Shown: piece by piece, positions 1-7,365 of the stretch | How positions within the stretch are numbered: the first letter of the stretch is position 1 | Layout of the letters: every line of letters begins with the position of its first letter | NCBI GenBank assembly: GCA_964512655.1 | Contig: CAZEJT010000004.1 | Span: 1 to 64,000 of the forward strand | Length of the DNA stretch: 64,000 nt | DNA from: VBOC01 sp964512655 | Lineage (GTDB): Bacteria > Bacteroidota > Ignavibacteria > UBA10030 > SZUA-254 | Direction of reading: 5' to 3' | The notes under the pieces: generated by a model | What the model saw: the letters and a program-made list of their open reading frames with translations, nothing else | The model's database searches: none | Told to the model about the DNA's origin: nothing | Made by a program: the position numbers and the translations under genes

Positions 1-121
1 GGCAGTAACCGGCTTACTTTCCAACCTACAACCCTCTGTCTTTTCCGGGCGGTATGTCCGCCGGAAAGGACTCCGGCATTTGGTAAACACCCGTAATTTC
101 ATTAGTTTGACCGGCACTCTC

Positions 122-304
122 ATGATCGGTCAGACCATATCGCATTATAAGATTCTCGAAAAGCTCGGCGAGGGGGGCATGGGCGTGGTCTACAAGGCCG
201 AAGACACCACGCTTGACCGGGTTGCAGTCGGCTCCTCCCATCACCCTTGTCACGAATTGGGACGAGGGACTAAAGAGCAAGTGACAATCCCCGGATCGCT
301 GTAA
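122..304 (+). pseudogene. 5' fragment of a PknB-type Ser/Thr protein kinase gene
   Basis: From the ATG at 122 the reading encodes the start of a bacterial Hanks-type kinase: an HYKILEKLGEGGMGVVYKA stretch (the glycine-rich ATP loop), then EDTTLDRVAV. Family similarity stops there. The expected catalytic lysine segment is missing and about 25 unrelated codons follow before the stop at 304. No catalytic loop, DFG or later kinase motif is found downstream. The break falls just before the VAIK-type motif, so the product cannot be a kinase. An imperfect hairpin with a bulged G lies upstream at 40-69. The simplest reading is a remnant left by a deletion or rearrangement. The 190 bases that follow, up to 495, show no gene. 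Confidence 0.6.
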
Positions 305-495
305 GCACGAGCCCCGCCGCCTCCCCACCGCGGGGCCCGTCTCGCCACGGACAATCCCGAAATTTCGAGGGGCAGCCTCTCGGCCGCCCCCCAACCTCCC
401 TCTAATCCACCATCCTTCAAGAGAGGTTTTGTACCACACTCTATCTACAATACAACCCGGGACGCGAATCGCCGTTAAAGTTTCAAGAGAACACC

Positions 496-1518
496 TCATT
501 GATACTTCTGGGGCCTGAAGAGGAAAAACGCCCGGAAAACCCTGAAGACAATATAGGCCACGAAGCCCAGCGCGGAGAAATAAATGTAGAACTCGCGGTT
601 GTCCGAGCCGATGGAGAAGACCCTGAACATCGTGAAGAGCGCGACGACGAAAATATAAATCGGCCCCATGTTAAAATAGTGCCCCGCATCCGACTGACGA
701 AGCCTGCGGATCTCATCGTTATCGATGTATTTCTCCTTCAGCCCGTGCCAGAGGAGATTCTTGATGTGAAAGGGAATTCCACCGGAGGCCTTCAGGATCT
801 CTCTCCGGTAGAGCTCCGGATCGACGACATGGATTGGATAGTGCGCCAGGTAATGGTCTACGATCTGCGCACACACGCGCTCCGGCAGCGGCTCGAGCGT
901 AAGCTTTGAGAACGACGCCCATACCCTCCTGAACACGACATTCTCTTTCATTTCGATTGCCGCGGCGCACACAAGCGCGATGTTCATCAGCGATTCGAAA
1001 AAAACATGCTGCGCGGGGGCTATCCGGTCGAGACTGTCGAAGAGAACGAGGTACGGCTTCCCCGAACGGGCGATCGCCTCGAAGACAGCCGCCTGAAGTT
1101 TCACGCTTCCCGCCCCCGCAAGCTTCTTTTTGACAGCCGCCCAGTCTGAGCGCTCCTCTCCCGTTTCCACTTTGAGGTCGCCGAAGTAGAAGAGCTGCTC
1201 GGTGCATTCCTTCAGGCAATCCCCGAGCGGGCTTGCGTGCTCGATGGCCAGGACATTGTAGCGTGCCGGATCGATCCTGATCGCAAGATCCCCCCGGAGG
1301 CGCGCCAGGACAACCGGTGAAAAATCGATCCTGCGGATCCGTCCGGTGAGGACCCATCTCGCCTCCATCATGAGGCGGCTTTTGCCGACTCCTTTCTCGC
1401 CCAGTATCAGCGTGTGTCTGCCGCGCTGAAGGTTCCTGACAAGCTGGTAGAGCTCTCCGCTCCTCCCGAAAAACGATGTATCCTGCCGCAGGTCGTCCGG
1501 GGAGCCGGAACCTGTCAT
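496..1518 (-). CDS. AAA-type ATPase with C-terminal membrane anchor
   Basis: A 340-residue P-loop ATPase. An FFGR box near residue 16 and the Walker A GEKGVGKS near residue 40 resemble AAA_16/ORC-like STAND ATPases. A hydrophobic strand ending LVLFDSLDR near residue 165 fits Walker B. After a helical lid region, two hydrophobic segments (about residues 285-305 and 313-332) would place the ATPase at the inner membrane with the P-loop domain in the cytoplasm. Its ATG overlaps the stop of the upstream RadA-like gene (ATGA), so the two are probably translationally coupled. No protease, nuclease or HTH domain is visible. Function is unknown. It is the last gene of the minus-strand run that starts near 6644. 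Confidence 0.75.
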   Translation of the reverse strand: MTGSGSPDDLRQDTSFFGRSGELYQLVRNLQRGRHTLILGEKGVGKSRLMMEARWVLTGRIRRIDFSPVVLARLRGDLAIRIDPARYNVLAIEHASPLGDCLKECTEQLFYFGDLKVETGEERSDWAAVKKKLAGAGSVKLQAAVFEAIARSGKPYLVLFDSLDRIAPAQHVFFESLMNIALVCAAAIEMKENVVFRRVWASFSKLTLEPLPERVCAQIVDHYLAHYPIHVVDPELYRREILKASGGIPFHIKNLLWHGLKEKYIDNDEIRRLRQSDAGHYFNMGPIYIFVVALFTMFRVFSIGSDNREFYIYFSALGFVAYIVFRVFRAFFLFRPQKYQ

Positions 1519-2360
1519 GGCCTTTCATCGCGGCCGCGCGTGACCTGATGACGGAATGCCAGGCCCGCCTTTTGCATGGTGAGCCCGCAGTGCCCTCCCG
1601 TCGAGCCGAAGCGATTCTTCGACGCGCTCAGCGATCTCGCCTCTCCGTCTCCCGTATCCAGCGTGAGGACCACATCCACGGCGTGCTCGAGGAGTTTCGG
1701 TCCCGCAGCTTTTCCTCCCTTCGTCACCTGGCCGATGAGAAGCAGAACAAATCCCTGCCGCTGCGCCGCGCGGCGCAATTGATAAGAGCACTTTCTGATC
1801 TGTGAGATGCCTCCCGGCACAGAATCCGACGTGTCGCTGTACATTGTCTGGATCGAATCAATCACGAGCACGCCGGGACGCGACCCTGCGGCGTGAGTCA
1901 GAATCTTGTTCACATTCGTTTCGAACAGGAGCAGAATGCGGCCCGACCTGATGTGAAGCCGGTTCGCCCGCAGTTTTACCTGAAGGATGGACTCCTCGCC
2001 GCTCACATAGAGAGCCGAAGACTTCATCGAATTCAGGATCTGCAGAACAAGTGTCGATTTCCCTGCGCCGGGCGCGCCCGTGAGCAGAAGAGAACTCCCG
2101 GGGATAAATCCACCGCCCAGAAATTCGTCTATCTGCGCGATGTTGCACGGGATCCGGCGCAGATCGACGGGCCCGATCTGATCCAGCGCCACCGGGTGCG
2201 AATCATCGCGCGAAACTCCGCCCGCCAGGCTCTCGATGGAATTCCAGGCGCCGCAATCGGGACAGCAGAGATGGAAAAAAATCTGAGACCGGAGGCATCT
2301 GGCGCACCGGTAGGGCTTTTGAAAGGGGGTTTCGACGGGACGGATCGCGGAGGGGGTCAT
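1515..2360 (-). CDS. RadA/Sms-like RecA-fold ATPase lacking the Lon-like domain
   Basis: A 281-residue protein matching the first two-thirds of RadA. The N-terminal zinc finger has Cys19-x2-Cys22 and Cys33-x2-Cys36 followed by GAWNS. Walker A is GAPGAGKST (residues 95-103), Walker B is VLVIDS near 165, and the RadA signature KNRFGS lies near 250. Ordinary RadA is about 450 residues and ends in a Lon-protease-like domain; this one stops about 25 residues after KNRFG, with a normal stop that overlaps the next gene. RadA remodels recombination intermediates. Here the membrane-system context argues for a recruited paralogue rather than the housekeeping repair protein. No clear ribosome site precedes the ATG. 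Confidence 0.85.
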   Translation of the reverse strand: MTPSAIRPVETPFQKPYRCARCLRSQIFFHLCCPDCGAWNSIESLAGGVSRDDSHPVALDQIGPVDLRRIPCNIAQIDEFLGGGFIPGSSLLLTGAPGAGKSTLVLQILNSMKSSALYVSGEESILQVKLRANRLHIRSGRILLLFETNVNKILTHAAGSRPGVLVIDSIQTMYSDTSDSVPGGISQIRKCSYQLRRAAQRQGFVLLLIGQVTKGGKAAGPKLLEHAVDVVLTLDTGDGEARSLSASKNRFGSTGGHCGLTMQKAGLAFRHQVTRGRDERP

Positions 2361-2393
2361 GGGTGAAGCGGCTGGTCCCGCCGCCGCCCGGCA

Positions 2394-4049
2394 TCACCTG
2401 AGGGGTCGTATAAAGATGTGAAGCTCCGGCTTCCCATCGAGCTGAATTCTCCGGATATCATAGAGCAGGCCGGTTACGGGAGAGCGGATCTCGGATTCTC
2501 GCTCGGCGGCGGCATCTTTTGCTTCGAGCCGGCGTAGTTCAAGGAGGAGCGCCCGGAGCTCCAGTTCTCTTTTTTGGACCGATGCGGCTCTGAGGGCTAG
2601 CCGTTCGGAGAGCGTTCCTTTGCTCTTGAGCCCGCGCAACTGAAAATCTCTGAAAACGTTCTCCGCGATGAATCCATCCCGGAGAAGCTCCTCTGCGTGG
2701 ATCGCCGCCGCCGAATCGTTGCTCGACGCCTGTCTCGCTTCGGCCACGCGTTCCTCCAATCGGGCGGCTTCTGTTCTCCCCCGATCCCGCAGGGCATTGA
2801 TCTTGCCCTCGAGGATTCCTCTTTGCTCGCCGTAGAGCCGCGGGTTTTCCTTTCTTGCGATTATTTCATTCACGCGCACGCTGTCGCCCGGTTCCTTGAG
2901 GATGAGTATGGAATCCTTCCGATCGAGAGGCCTCCTGAGGCGCACCACGTCTCCCGGGCCGGAGATAGATTCGAGCCGATCAGTGGCGGGTCCTTCGGCG
3001 CCCGTGGAAATCGTCTTCACATTCAGGATTCCTTTTGTCAGGAACACACGATCGAGGTTGAGAGCGTGGATATCTTCGCGCGTCGCATAATTCAGACGAA
3101 CCGACCCCCCTTCGCCTGAGACCGGAGTGAAGACCTTCACGTTCTCCGGGAGGGAAACGCGATCGCTCGTCCCTAAGTCTCCGAAGAGATAATTCTCCGC
3201 GGATGTGTCGAGAGACGAGACCACCTCCGAAAGAAACCTGCTGCCGGCGTCGATGCTTCGGAGAGAAGATTTTGCGGGAGCCCCGGGCGCGCACAGGATG
3301 CTGTGTACCGTATAATCCGCTTCGAAATCCCTTCCCATTGTGTGCAGGCGCCCGTCCGGCCCTTTGAAGAGCAGCGTGCGGGGATTCAACGCGCCGACGA
3401 CCTCCACCGTCGACGAGAGCGGCTGCTTCGTAAGCGTGTTGATGGCATTCACCGAGGCAAAGACGAGATGATCGCGTGAAAGCTCCTCGTAGTCCCGGAC
3501 TCCCGCTTCGATATTCTGCTGCGTCGCGCGTATGAACCGTTCATACCCTTCGTACGCTACGTAGAACAAGGGTCCGCAGGCGATGAAAAAAATGATCCCA
3601 AGGGCTCTGTCCATCCTCCCGCCGGTGCGAATCCGGTACCGGTGAGGGTTGTTCACTTCGAGGGGAAAAACGCATTTGGCAGAAGAGAATGGATGGAAGA
3701 GTTTCACGCCGTTGACGGTCATTGTATCCAGAAACGGATGCGATGCATACCCGGCAAGGGCACAGACATACAAATCGCGGCCGATGAGAAAAAGAGGAAG
3801 GGCTGCCAACCCCACGACGGCAATGAAGAGGGCCGAATGTGTCAGCGTGCGGTGACCAAATTTCCGTTCGATCCTCAGTGAAATGAAGGGCATCAGCTTT
3901 CCGACTGAACTCGCCCCCGTATCGATGTCGGGCAGGAGCGATGCGAGGGCGATCAATGCGGCATTCACTGGATTGAGGGCGATGCCTGTTGTCGTGAGGA
4001 GCAGCAGGTACATGAACAGTGCGAACGTAATATGCGTCGGGCCGCTCAT
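2394..4049 (-). CDS. DUF457/YdjM-like membrane protein fused to an HlyD-like adaptor
   Basis: A 551-residue protein. Residues 1-170 carry the DUF457 (YdjM, 'membrane-bound metal-dependent hydrolase') pattern: LLPDIDTGAS, then GHRTLTHS, then ASHPFLDTMTVNG, set between several membrane segments. The rest is soluble and looks periplasmic. A GDSVRVNEIIAR motif near 388-400 resembles half of a barrel-sandwich (lipoyl-like) domain. A charged coiled coil of about 110 residues follows, and the final 32 residues (RSPVTGLLYDI onward) look like the matching half. That hairpin-between-two-halves layout is the one seen in HlyD/MFP adaptor proteins. It starts 1 bp after the preceding gene, and a half-length TolC-like gene lies just upstream. 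The hydrolase activity of DUF457 is not firmly established in general. Confidence 0.7.
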   Translation of the reverse strand: MSGPTHITFALFMYLLLLTTTGIALNPVNAALIALASLLPDIDTGASSVGKLMPFISLRIERKFGHRTLTHSALFIAVVGLAALPLFLIGRDLYVCALAGYASHPFLDTMTVNGVKLFHPFSSAKCVFPLEVNNPHRYRIRTGGRMDRALGIIFFIACGPLFYVAYEGYERFIRATQQNIEAGVRDYEELSRDHLVFASVNAINTLTKQPLSSTVEVVGALNPRTLLFKGPDGRLHTMGRDFEADYTVHSILCAPGAPAKSSLRSIDAGSRFLSEVVSSLDTSAENYLFGDLGTSDRVSLPENVKVFTPVSGEGGSVRLNYATREDIHALNLDRVFLTKGILNVKTISTGAEGPATDRLESISGPGDVVRLRRPLDRKDSILILKEPGDSVRVNEIIARKENPRLYGEQRGILEGKINALRDRGRTEAARLEERVAEARQASSNDSAAAIHAEELLRDGFIAENVFRDFQLRGLKSKGTLSERLALRAASVQKRELELRALLLELRRLEAKDAAAERESEIRSPVTGLLYDIRRIQLDGKPELHIFIRPLR

Positions 4050-4050
4050 C

Positions 4051-4548
4051 TCATTTTTTCATACGATAGTAGAACTGCTCGAGGGCCTCAACTCCCAGGA
4101 AGCGTTCGAGGAGTTCGTAATGCCTCGTATACAGGTCTGCGACGAGTGAAAGCGCAGCTTCACGGAGGCGGGAACGCCTGAGGAATGGCGCCTCCTTCGA
4201 CGCCGCCTCTAGAAGATCAAGTACCTGCAGCGCCGTCGAAGGATCGCTGAACGAAAGATCGAAATCGGGGAGACGGGAACGAACTCGTTCCTCGGCCCGG
4301 AGCAGGATCCCCTCCGCCCCGTCGCCGACACACTCCGAGACCTGCTCGCGAAATGACATGAAGAGCTGCTCGAAGAGACCGAGATACTCTCTGAGGCGGG
4401 CCTCCGCTTCCGGATCCTGAAATGTATCTTGCTCACCGGGCGACCTTCCATCCTGACGGGCGGCGGGAGAGGCCTTGTTCCCTTTGGACCTCCTCCGCAC
4501 CGGACGTTCCGAAGATGCGTCATTCATGTTGAGACTAATTGCGGTCAT
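4051..4548 (-). CDS. hypothetical protein, helical, in the ATPase/adaptor operon
   Basis: A 165-residue protein that I do not recognise. The first 45 residues are basic and low in complexity (RRRSKG...). The remainder is rich in Leu, Glu and Arg and predicted by eye to be helical, with no signal peptide or membrane segment, so it is likely cytoplasmic. It sits between the TolC-like gene (42 bp gap) and the DUF457-adaptor gene (1 bp gap), so it is probably co-transcribed with and functionally tied to them. A second ATG seven codons in (4527) could be the real start. Neither start has a convincing ribosome site. Confidence 0.6.
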   Translation of the reverse strand: MTAISLNMNDASSERPVRRRSKGNKASPAARQDGRSPGEQDTFQDPEAEARLREYLGLFEQLFMSFREQVSECVGDGAEGILLRAEERVRSRLPDFDLSFSDPSTALQVLDLLEAASKEAPFLRRSRLREAALSLVADLYTRHYELLERFLGVEALEQFYYRMKK

Positions 4549-4590
4549 GGAGAAACCGAAAGGGAGGTGGGTGGGCGCGCGTGGAAAATC

Positions 4591-5331
4591 CTATCGGCGA
4601 CCCGATGGAGTGAGCCCCGGCCGGATTTCCGCCGCCTGAAAGTCGAGGAGGAGCAGCCTTTTCTCCAGCTCGATCAATCGAAGCTTGGCGCCTGCAAGGG
4701 CATCATACTTGATCTCCCCTCCCCGGAAGCGAAGTTCGTCGAAGCGCTCGACCGCCTCGAGGATACCTTTTTCCCGTAGGATGAGATTCTTTTCTCCTTC
4801 GATCGCGATCAAGCGCTCGCGCAGCGCCGATGCTGACCCGCGCATCCGCCCGAGGAGGCGCTCGCGAAGAACCTCGATTCTCATCAGCCCAAATTCTGCC
4901 TCCTCGTGCTTCGAGTCTTCCAGGATCCCGGAGAGGGAGATTCCGATCGTCACCCGGTATGCGTCCCTGGGAATAAAGGACGGCGCAAGGGCGGTTGGTT
5001 CAAGCGCGATGAGATCTTTCCATCCCAGGCTCGCGGTGAAGTTCACCGATGGGAGAAGTCTATGCCAGAAATCGGATTGCCCGGACTGATAGCGAAGCCG
5101 ATCGGATTCGAGTTCGAGTAAACGCAGCTGAAGCGTATCGTCATCGCGGCGGTAGAGGGTTTCAGAACCCTGCCCGGAAGGGTCTCCGGGGATCGCACCG
5201 GTGTCAGGAACAGATTCTACTTGAGCCGATGCGATCCCCCGGAGTGCATGTGGACCGATGACCGGGGCAAGAGCGTCCAGACCCATGACAAGGGCCGCAA
5301 CCAGTACTCTCCGCGTTCTCGCACGATCCAT
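4591..5331 (-). CDS. half-length TolC-like outer-membrane efflux protein
   Basis: A 246-residue protein with an N-terminal hydrophobic stretch compatible with a signal peptide. It has the OEP-like alternation of a short beta segment (SVNFTASLGWKDL, then YRVTIGISLSGILED) between long amphipathic helices. The last helix, ending near VERFDELRFRGGEIKYDALAGAK, resembles the conserved segment of TolC-family repeats. Full TolC-family proteins are about 420-480 residues with two such repeats; this one has a single repeat. It either assembles as a larger oligomer or plays a non-channel role. With the HlyD-like fusion downstream it suggests an envelope-spanning assembly. The gap to the upstream lipoprotein gene is 28 bp. 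Confidence 0.6.
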   Translation of the reverse strand: MDRARTRRVLVAALVMGLDALAPVIGPHALRGIASAQVESVPDTGAIPGDPSGQGSETLYRRDDDTLQLRLLELESDRLRYQSGQSDFWHRLLPSVNFTASLGWKDLIALEPTALAPSFIPRDAYRVTIGISLSGILEDSKHEEAEFGLMRIEVLRERLLGRMRGSASALRERLIAIEGEKNLILREKGILEAVERFDELRFRGGEIKYDALAGAKLRLIELEKRLLLLDFQAAEIRPGLTPSGRR

Positions 5332-5359
5332 CGCCGTCTAACCCCGTCGGGCAGTGACG

Positions 5360-6184
5360 CTAGGGTCCGGATGTGATCTCGCGAAAGACTGTTCCGTCCG
5401 CTTCACCCACGGTGCGAACGTTGCGCCATGTCGAATCCGCAAAATGCGTATAGCTCACGATGCTTCCGTCGGCGAGGCCGTTGTTCCTGCGAAGCTGAAT
5501 GAGCGAACCGCTGCCGTCCCTCACCTCCGAAACGACCGCCCCCGCCGCGCCGAACCGGGATGTGACCCGCACGGATCCGTCCGCCGGATTGACCACACGC
5601 GTAACCACCGGCAACCGGAAGGTGTATGTCTCAAGGATCCCGTTTCGAACCACGTGAGTCAGAATGGTATCCCCTGAGAGGCCGGCCACCTCGGTTATGG
5701 TAGACTGCTGGGGGTTATCGCTGCTGAGATCGGCGAACGTGATGTACTTCTTCGTCTGGGAGACAACCCCGCCCCCCGGCAATCCGTGGGTTTTTCTCAC
5801 CGTGATGAGGAGGATCCCCTTCGGATACTGATGCCTCTCGGTCACCACGGCGCCCAGCCCGGTAGGGGTCAGCTCCCCGTACACAAACGTTGTGTCTGCG
5901 GCCGAAGTCCGGATGACTGTTCTCCTCATTGCGCTCTGTGGAACATCCACCGGAAGCATGGTGCTCCGAACGCCGGGGCCCGCATCCGCGAGCTGGTCGA
6001 GCTCATCCACGAAGGCGATGAGGTACTCCTCGCCCTGAGGCTCCTCCTCCATCATGAATTTGGGGTCGATGGAAAGGTCGGGCGTTGAGAATTTCCCGCA
6101 ACCGTACATCAGCAGGAAGCCCGCAAGAAGCCCGGGCAATCCGAAGGGGATGCGGTATCGACGGAACAACATGTGTGTGTGCAT
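5360..6184 (-). CDS. predicted lipoprotein, unknown function
   Basis: A 274-residue protein. The N-terminus has a basic stretch, a hydrophobic core and a lipobox-like LLMYGCG, so it is probably an exported lipoprotein. An AGGAG ribosome site lies 6 bases before the ATG at 6184. The mature part is Thr/Val-rich with repeated short beta-like strands (for example TIRTSAADTTFVYGEL and YTHFADSTWRNVRT), and no domain is recognised. It lies between a FlgD-like gene and the TolC-like gene on the same strand with gaps of 43 and 28 bp, so it probably belongs to the same operon. Confidence 0.65.
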   Translation of the reverse strand: MHTHMLFRRYRIPFGLPGLLAGFLLMYGCGKFSTPDLSIDPKFMMEEEPQGEEYLIAFVDELDQLADAGPGVRSTMLPVDVPQSAMRRTVIRTSAADTTFVYGELTPTGLGAVVTERHQYPKGILLITVRKTHGLPGGGVVSQTKKYITFADLSSDNPQQSTITEVAGLSGDTILTHVVRNGILETYTFRLPVVTRVVNPADGSVRVTSRFGAAGAVVSEVRDGSGSLIQLRRNNGLADGSIVSYTHFADSTWRNVRTVGEADGTVFREITSGP

Positions 6185-6227
6185 GGGAATCTCCTGAAGG
6201 TTTGTTGAACATTCGTGGATTGAGTCT

Positions 6228-6644
6228 TTAGAAGTGAAATACCTGGACGCTCGTTGAGAAGCTTTCCTGCTCGATCGTTACGACTCCCAGATAGCTCCCT
6301 GCGGGAGCAAATGTTCCCTTGTTGTTGTCGCCCAGCCACGTCGTGGAGTGCGATCCTTTGGTTTCACGGGAATTTAGAATCAGGGTCTTGACAATTTCAC
6401 GGCCGCCGCCGGAATCATCCCGCGTTATGAAGACGGTGATCGTCTGCGGAGATGAGAGAGTGAACCTGAGCTCTGCATTCCTCCGGAAGGAGTCGAAGGC
6501 GCTGGGTGAGAAACGGAGGTTGGTCAGGACTCCGGAGTCTCCGGAGGCCGGGGGGTTAGTGCAGCTTCCCTCACTGATGAATGTTGCGGCGATCCACCAC
6601 GGAAAGAGGAATCTCGGTAAGAAAGACACGGCGGGCATATGCAT
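6228..6644 (-). CDS. secreted protein with FlgD-like Ig domain
   Basis: About 138 residues from the ATG at 6644. A second ATG at 6638 and an upstream GTG at 6683 are alternatives. A hydrophobic N-terminus ends in EGSC, a weak lipobox. The rest fits the FlgD_ig domain common in FCB secreted proteins: a strand-rich region, then STTWLGDNNKGTFAPAGSYLGVV, which matches the family's W-D-G-x-D-x-x-G-x-x-x-P-A-G-x-Y signature. In this phylum the domain often sits in cell-surface or T9SS-exported proteins. It is the first gene of the minus-strand run down to 496; no terminator was seen between it and the next gene. Confidence 0.6.
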   Translation of the reverse strand: MHMPAVSFLPRFLFPWWIAATFISEGSCTNPPASGDSGVLTNLRFSPSAFDSFRRNAELRFTLSSPQTITVFITRDDSGGGREIVKTLILNSRETKGSHSTTWLGDNNKGTFAPAGSYLGVVTIEQESFSTSVQVFHF

Positions 6645-6714
6645 ATGATGTCTTCGGATAACGTTCAATTCGAGCGGACACAAACCGGTAGCCAGAAGAC
6701 ATCATCCTCAGCGT

Positions 6715-6756
6715 ACAAACAAAAAAGCCGTGACTTGTCAGGAAAAGGTCACGGCT
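6715..6756 (-). terminator. rho-independent terminator for the small ORF at 6780-6914
   Basis: The arms AGCCGTGAC (6726-6734) and GTCACGGCT (6748-6756) form a perfect 9-bp stem. On the minus strand the stem is followed by a T-rich tract (6715-6725). It lies 23 bp after the stop of the small minus-strand ORF, which supports transcription of that region leftward and separates it from the FlgD-like gene. Confidence 0.75.
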
Positions 6757-6779
6757 CGGTAGAAATTTGGTTATCCGAT

Positions 6780-6914
6780 TTATCCGATAGGGAGGTCCCG
6801 GTACTCGTTAGCCTTTATGCGCTTCCGGACGAGGAAGTATTGATAGGCGAAATATAGGCAGAAAATGGCCATAAAAACGCCAATATTAAGCAGTATGAAA
6901 ACGCTTGACTGCAT
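6780..6914 (-). CDS. small single-pass membrane protein
   Basis: An ORF of 44 residues from the ATG at 6914 (an upstream in-frame start at 6992 would give 70). It holds one strong membrane helix (about residues 5-24, with SSVFILLNIGVFMAIFCLYFA) and a short basic tail RKRIKANEYRDLPIG, typical of a small inner-membrane protein with a cytoplasmic C-terminus. No family is recognised. A clear terminator follows its stop, which is the main reason to believe it is expressed. A GGAG lies only 2 bases before the ATG at 6914, which is too close for an ideal ribosome site. Confidence 0.45.
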   Translation of the reverse strand: MQSSVFILLNIGVFMAIFCLYFAYQYFLVRKRIKANEYRDLPIG

Positions 6915-7261
6915 TGCTCCGACGGCAGATTGTAGAAAAGTAAAGCGGATGGATGGAACAGAGTTCCCGGTTGCTCCCCAATAAAGGAACAATCTTGAAA
7001 GTGTCCTATGACTGCTGTCACAGGGCCGCGAAATGTGATCAGCGCTCGGCTACGATCCGGCGGAGTGTCCGGGCATCCGTCCGGGGAGCTCCGGGTGTGA
7101 CACATGTCGCAATCAGCAGTTCAGCCTGATTCACGGACCCACACGAAAGCCTAACGACGTGATGCCGGATTTTTCCGAACCGCGGAACTTGAACACCGTC
7201 TGCTAGGAGGACTCTGAAGACCCATAAGAGGAGTCTCGTTCGCAACCGAGGGCATCTCCGG
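6915..7261. other. intergenic region without a recognisable gene
   Basis: About 350 bases between the small membrane ORF and the promoter of the methyltransferase gene. Reading both strands I found no ORF with family-like sequence, no RNA gene and no clear repeat. It probably carries the promoter of the leftward small ORF. Confidence 0.4.
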
Positions 7262-7289
7262 TTGCTAATCCGCGGATTATTCCTATCTT
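7262..7289 (+). promoter_or_regulatory. candidate promoter for the TylF-like methyltransferase
   Basis: TTG at 7262 is separated by 19 bases from TATCTTG at 7284, close to the Bacteroidota housekeeping pattern TTG-N19/20-TAnnTTTG. It lies about 75 bases before the chosen start codon. Assigned by eye from a short motif. Confidence 0.3.
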
Positions 7290-7365
7290 GAGGCGGTGGA
7301 TTCTGTGATCGATGCGTTCTACCTGGACGGCCCCCGACCAGAGATCTCAACAAGGTGTAATCAGG

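Noticed and set aside
26..499. 157-residue minus-strand ORF
   Set aside because: Its C-terminal half is the antisense reading of the kinase 5' fragment and the rest has no signal or family features.
2697..3119. plus-strand ORF inside the DUF457-adaptor gene
   Set aside because: Antisense shadow; the minus strand has clear domain motifs.
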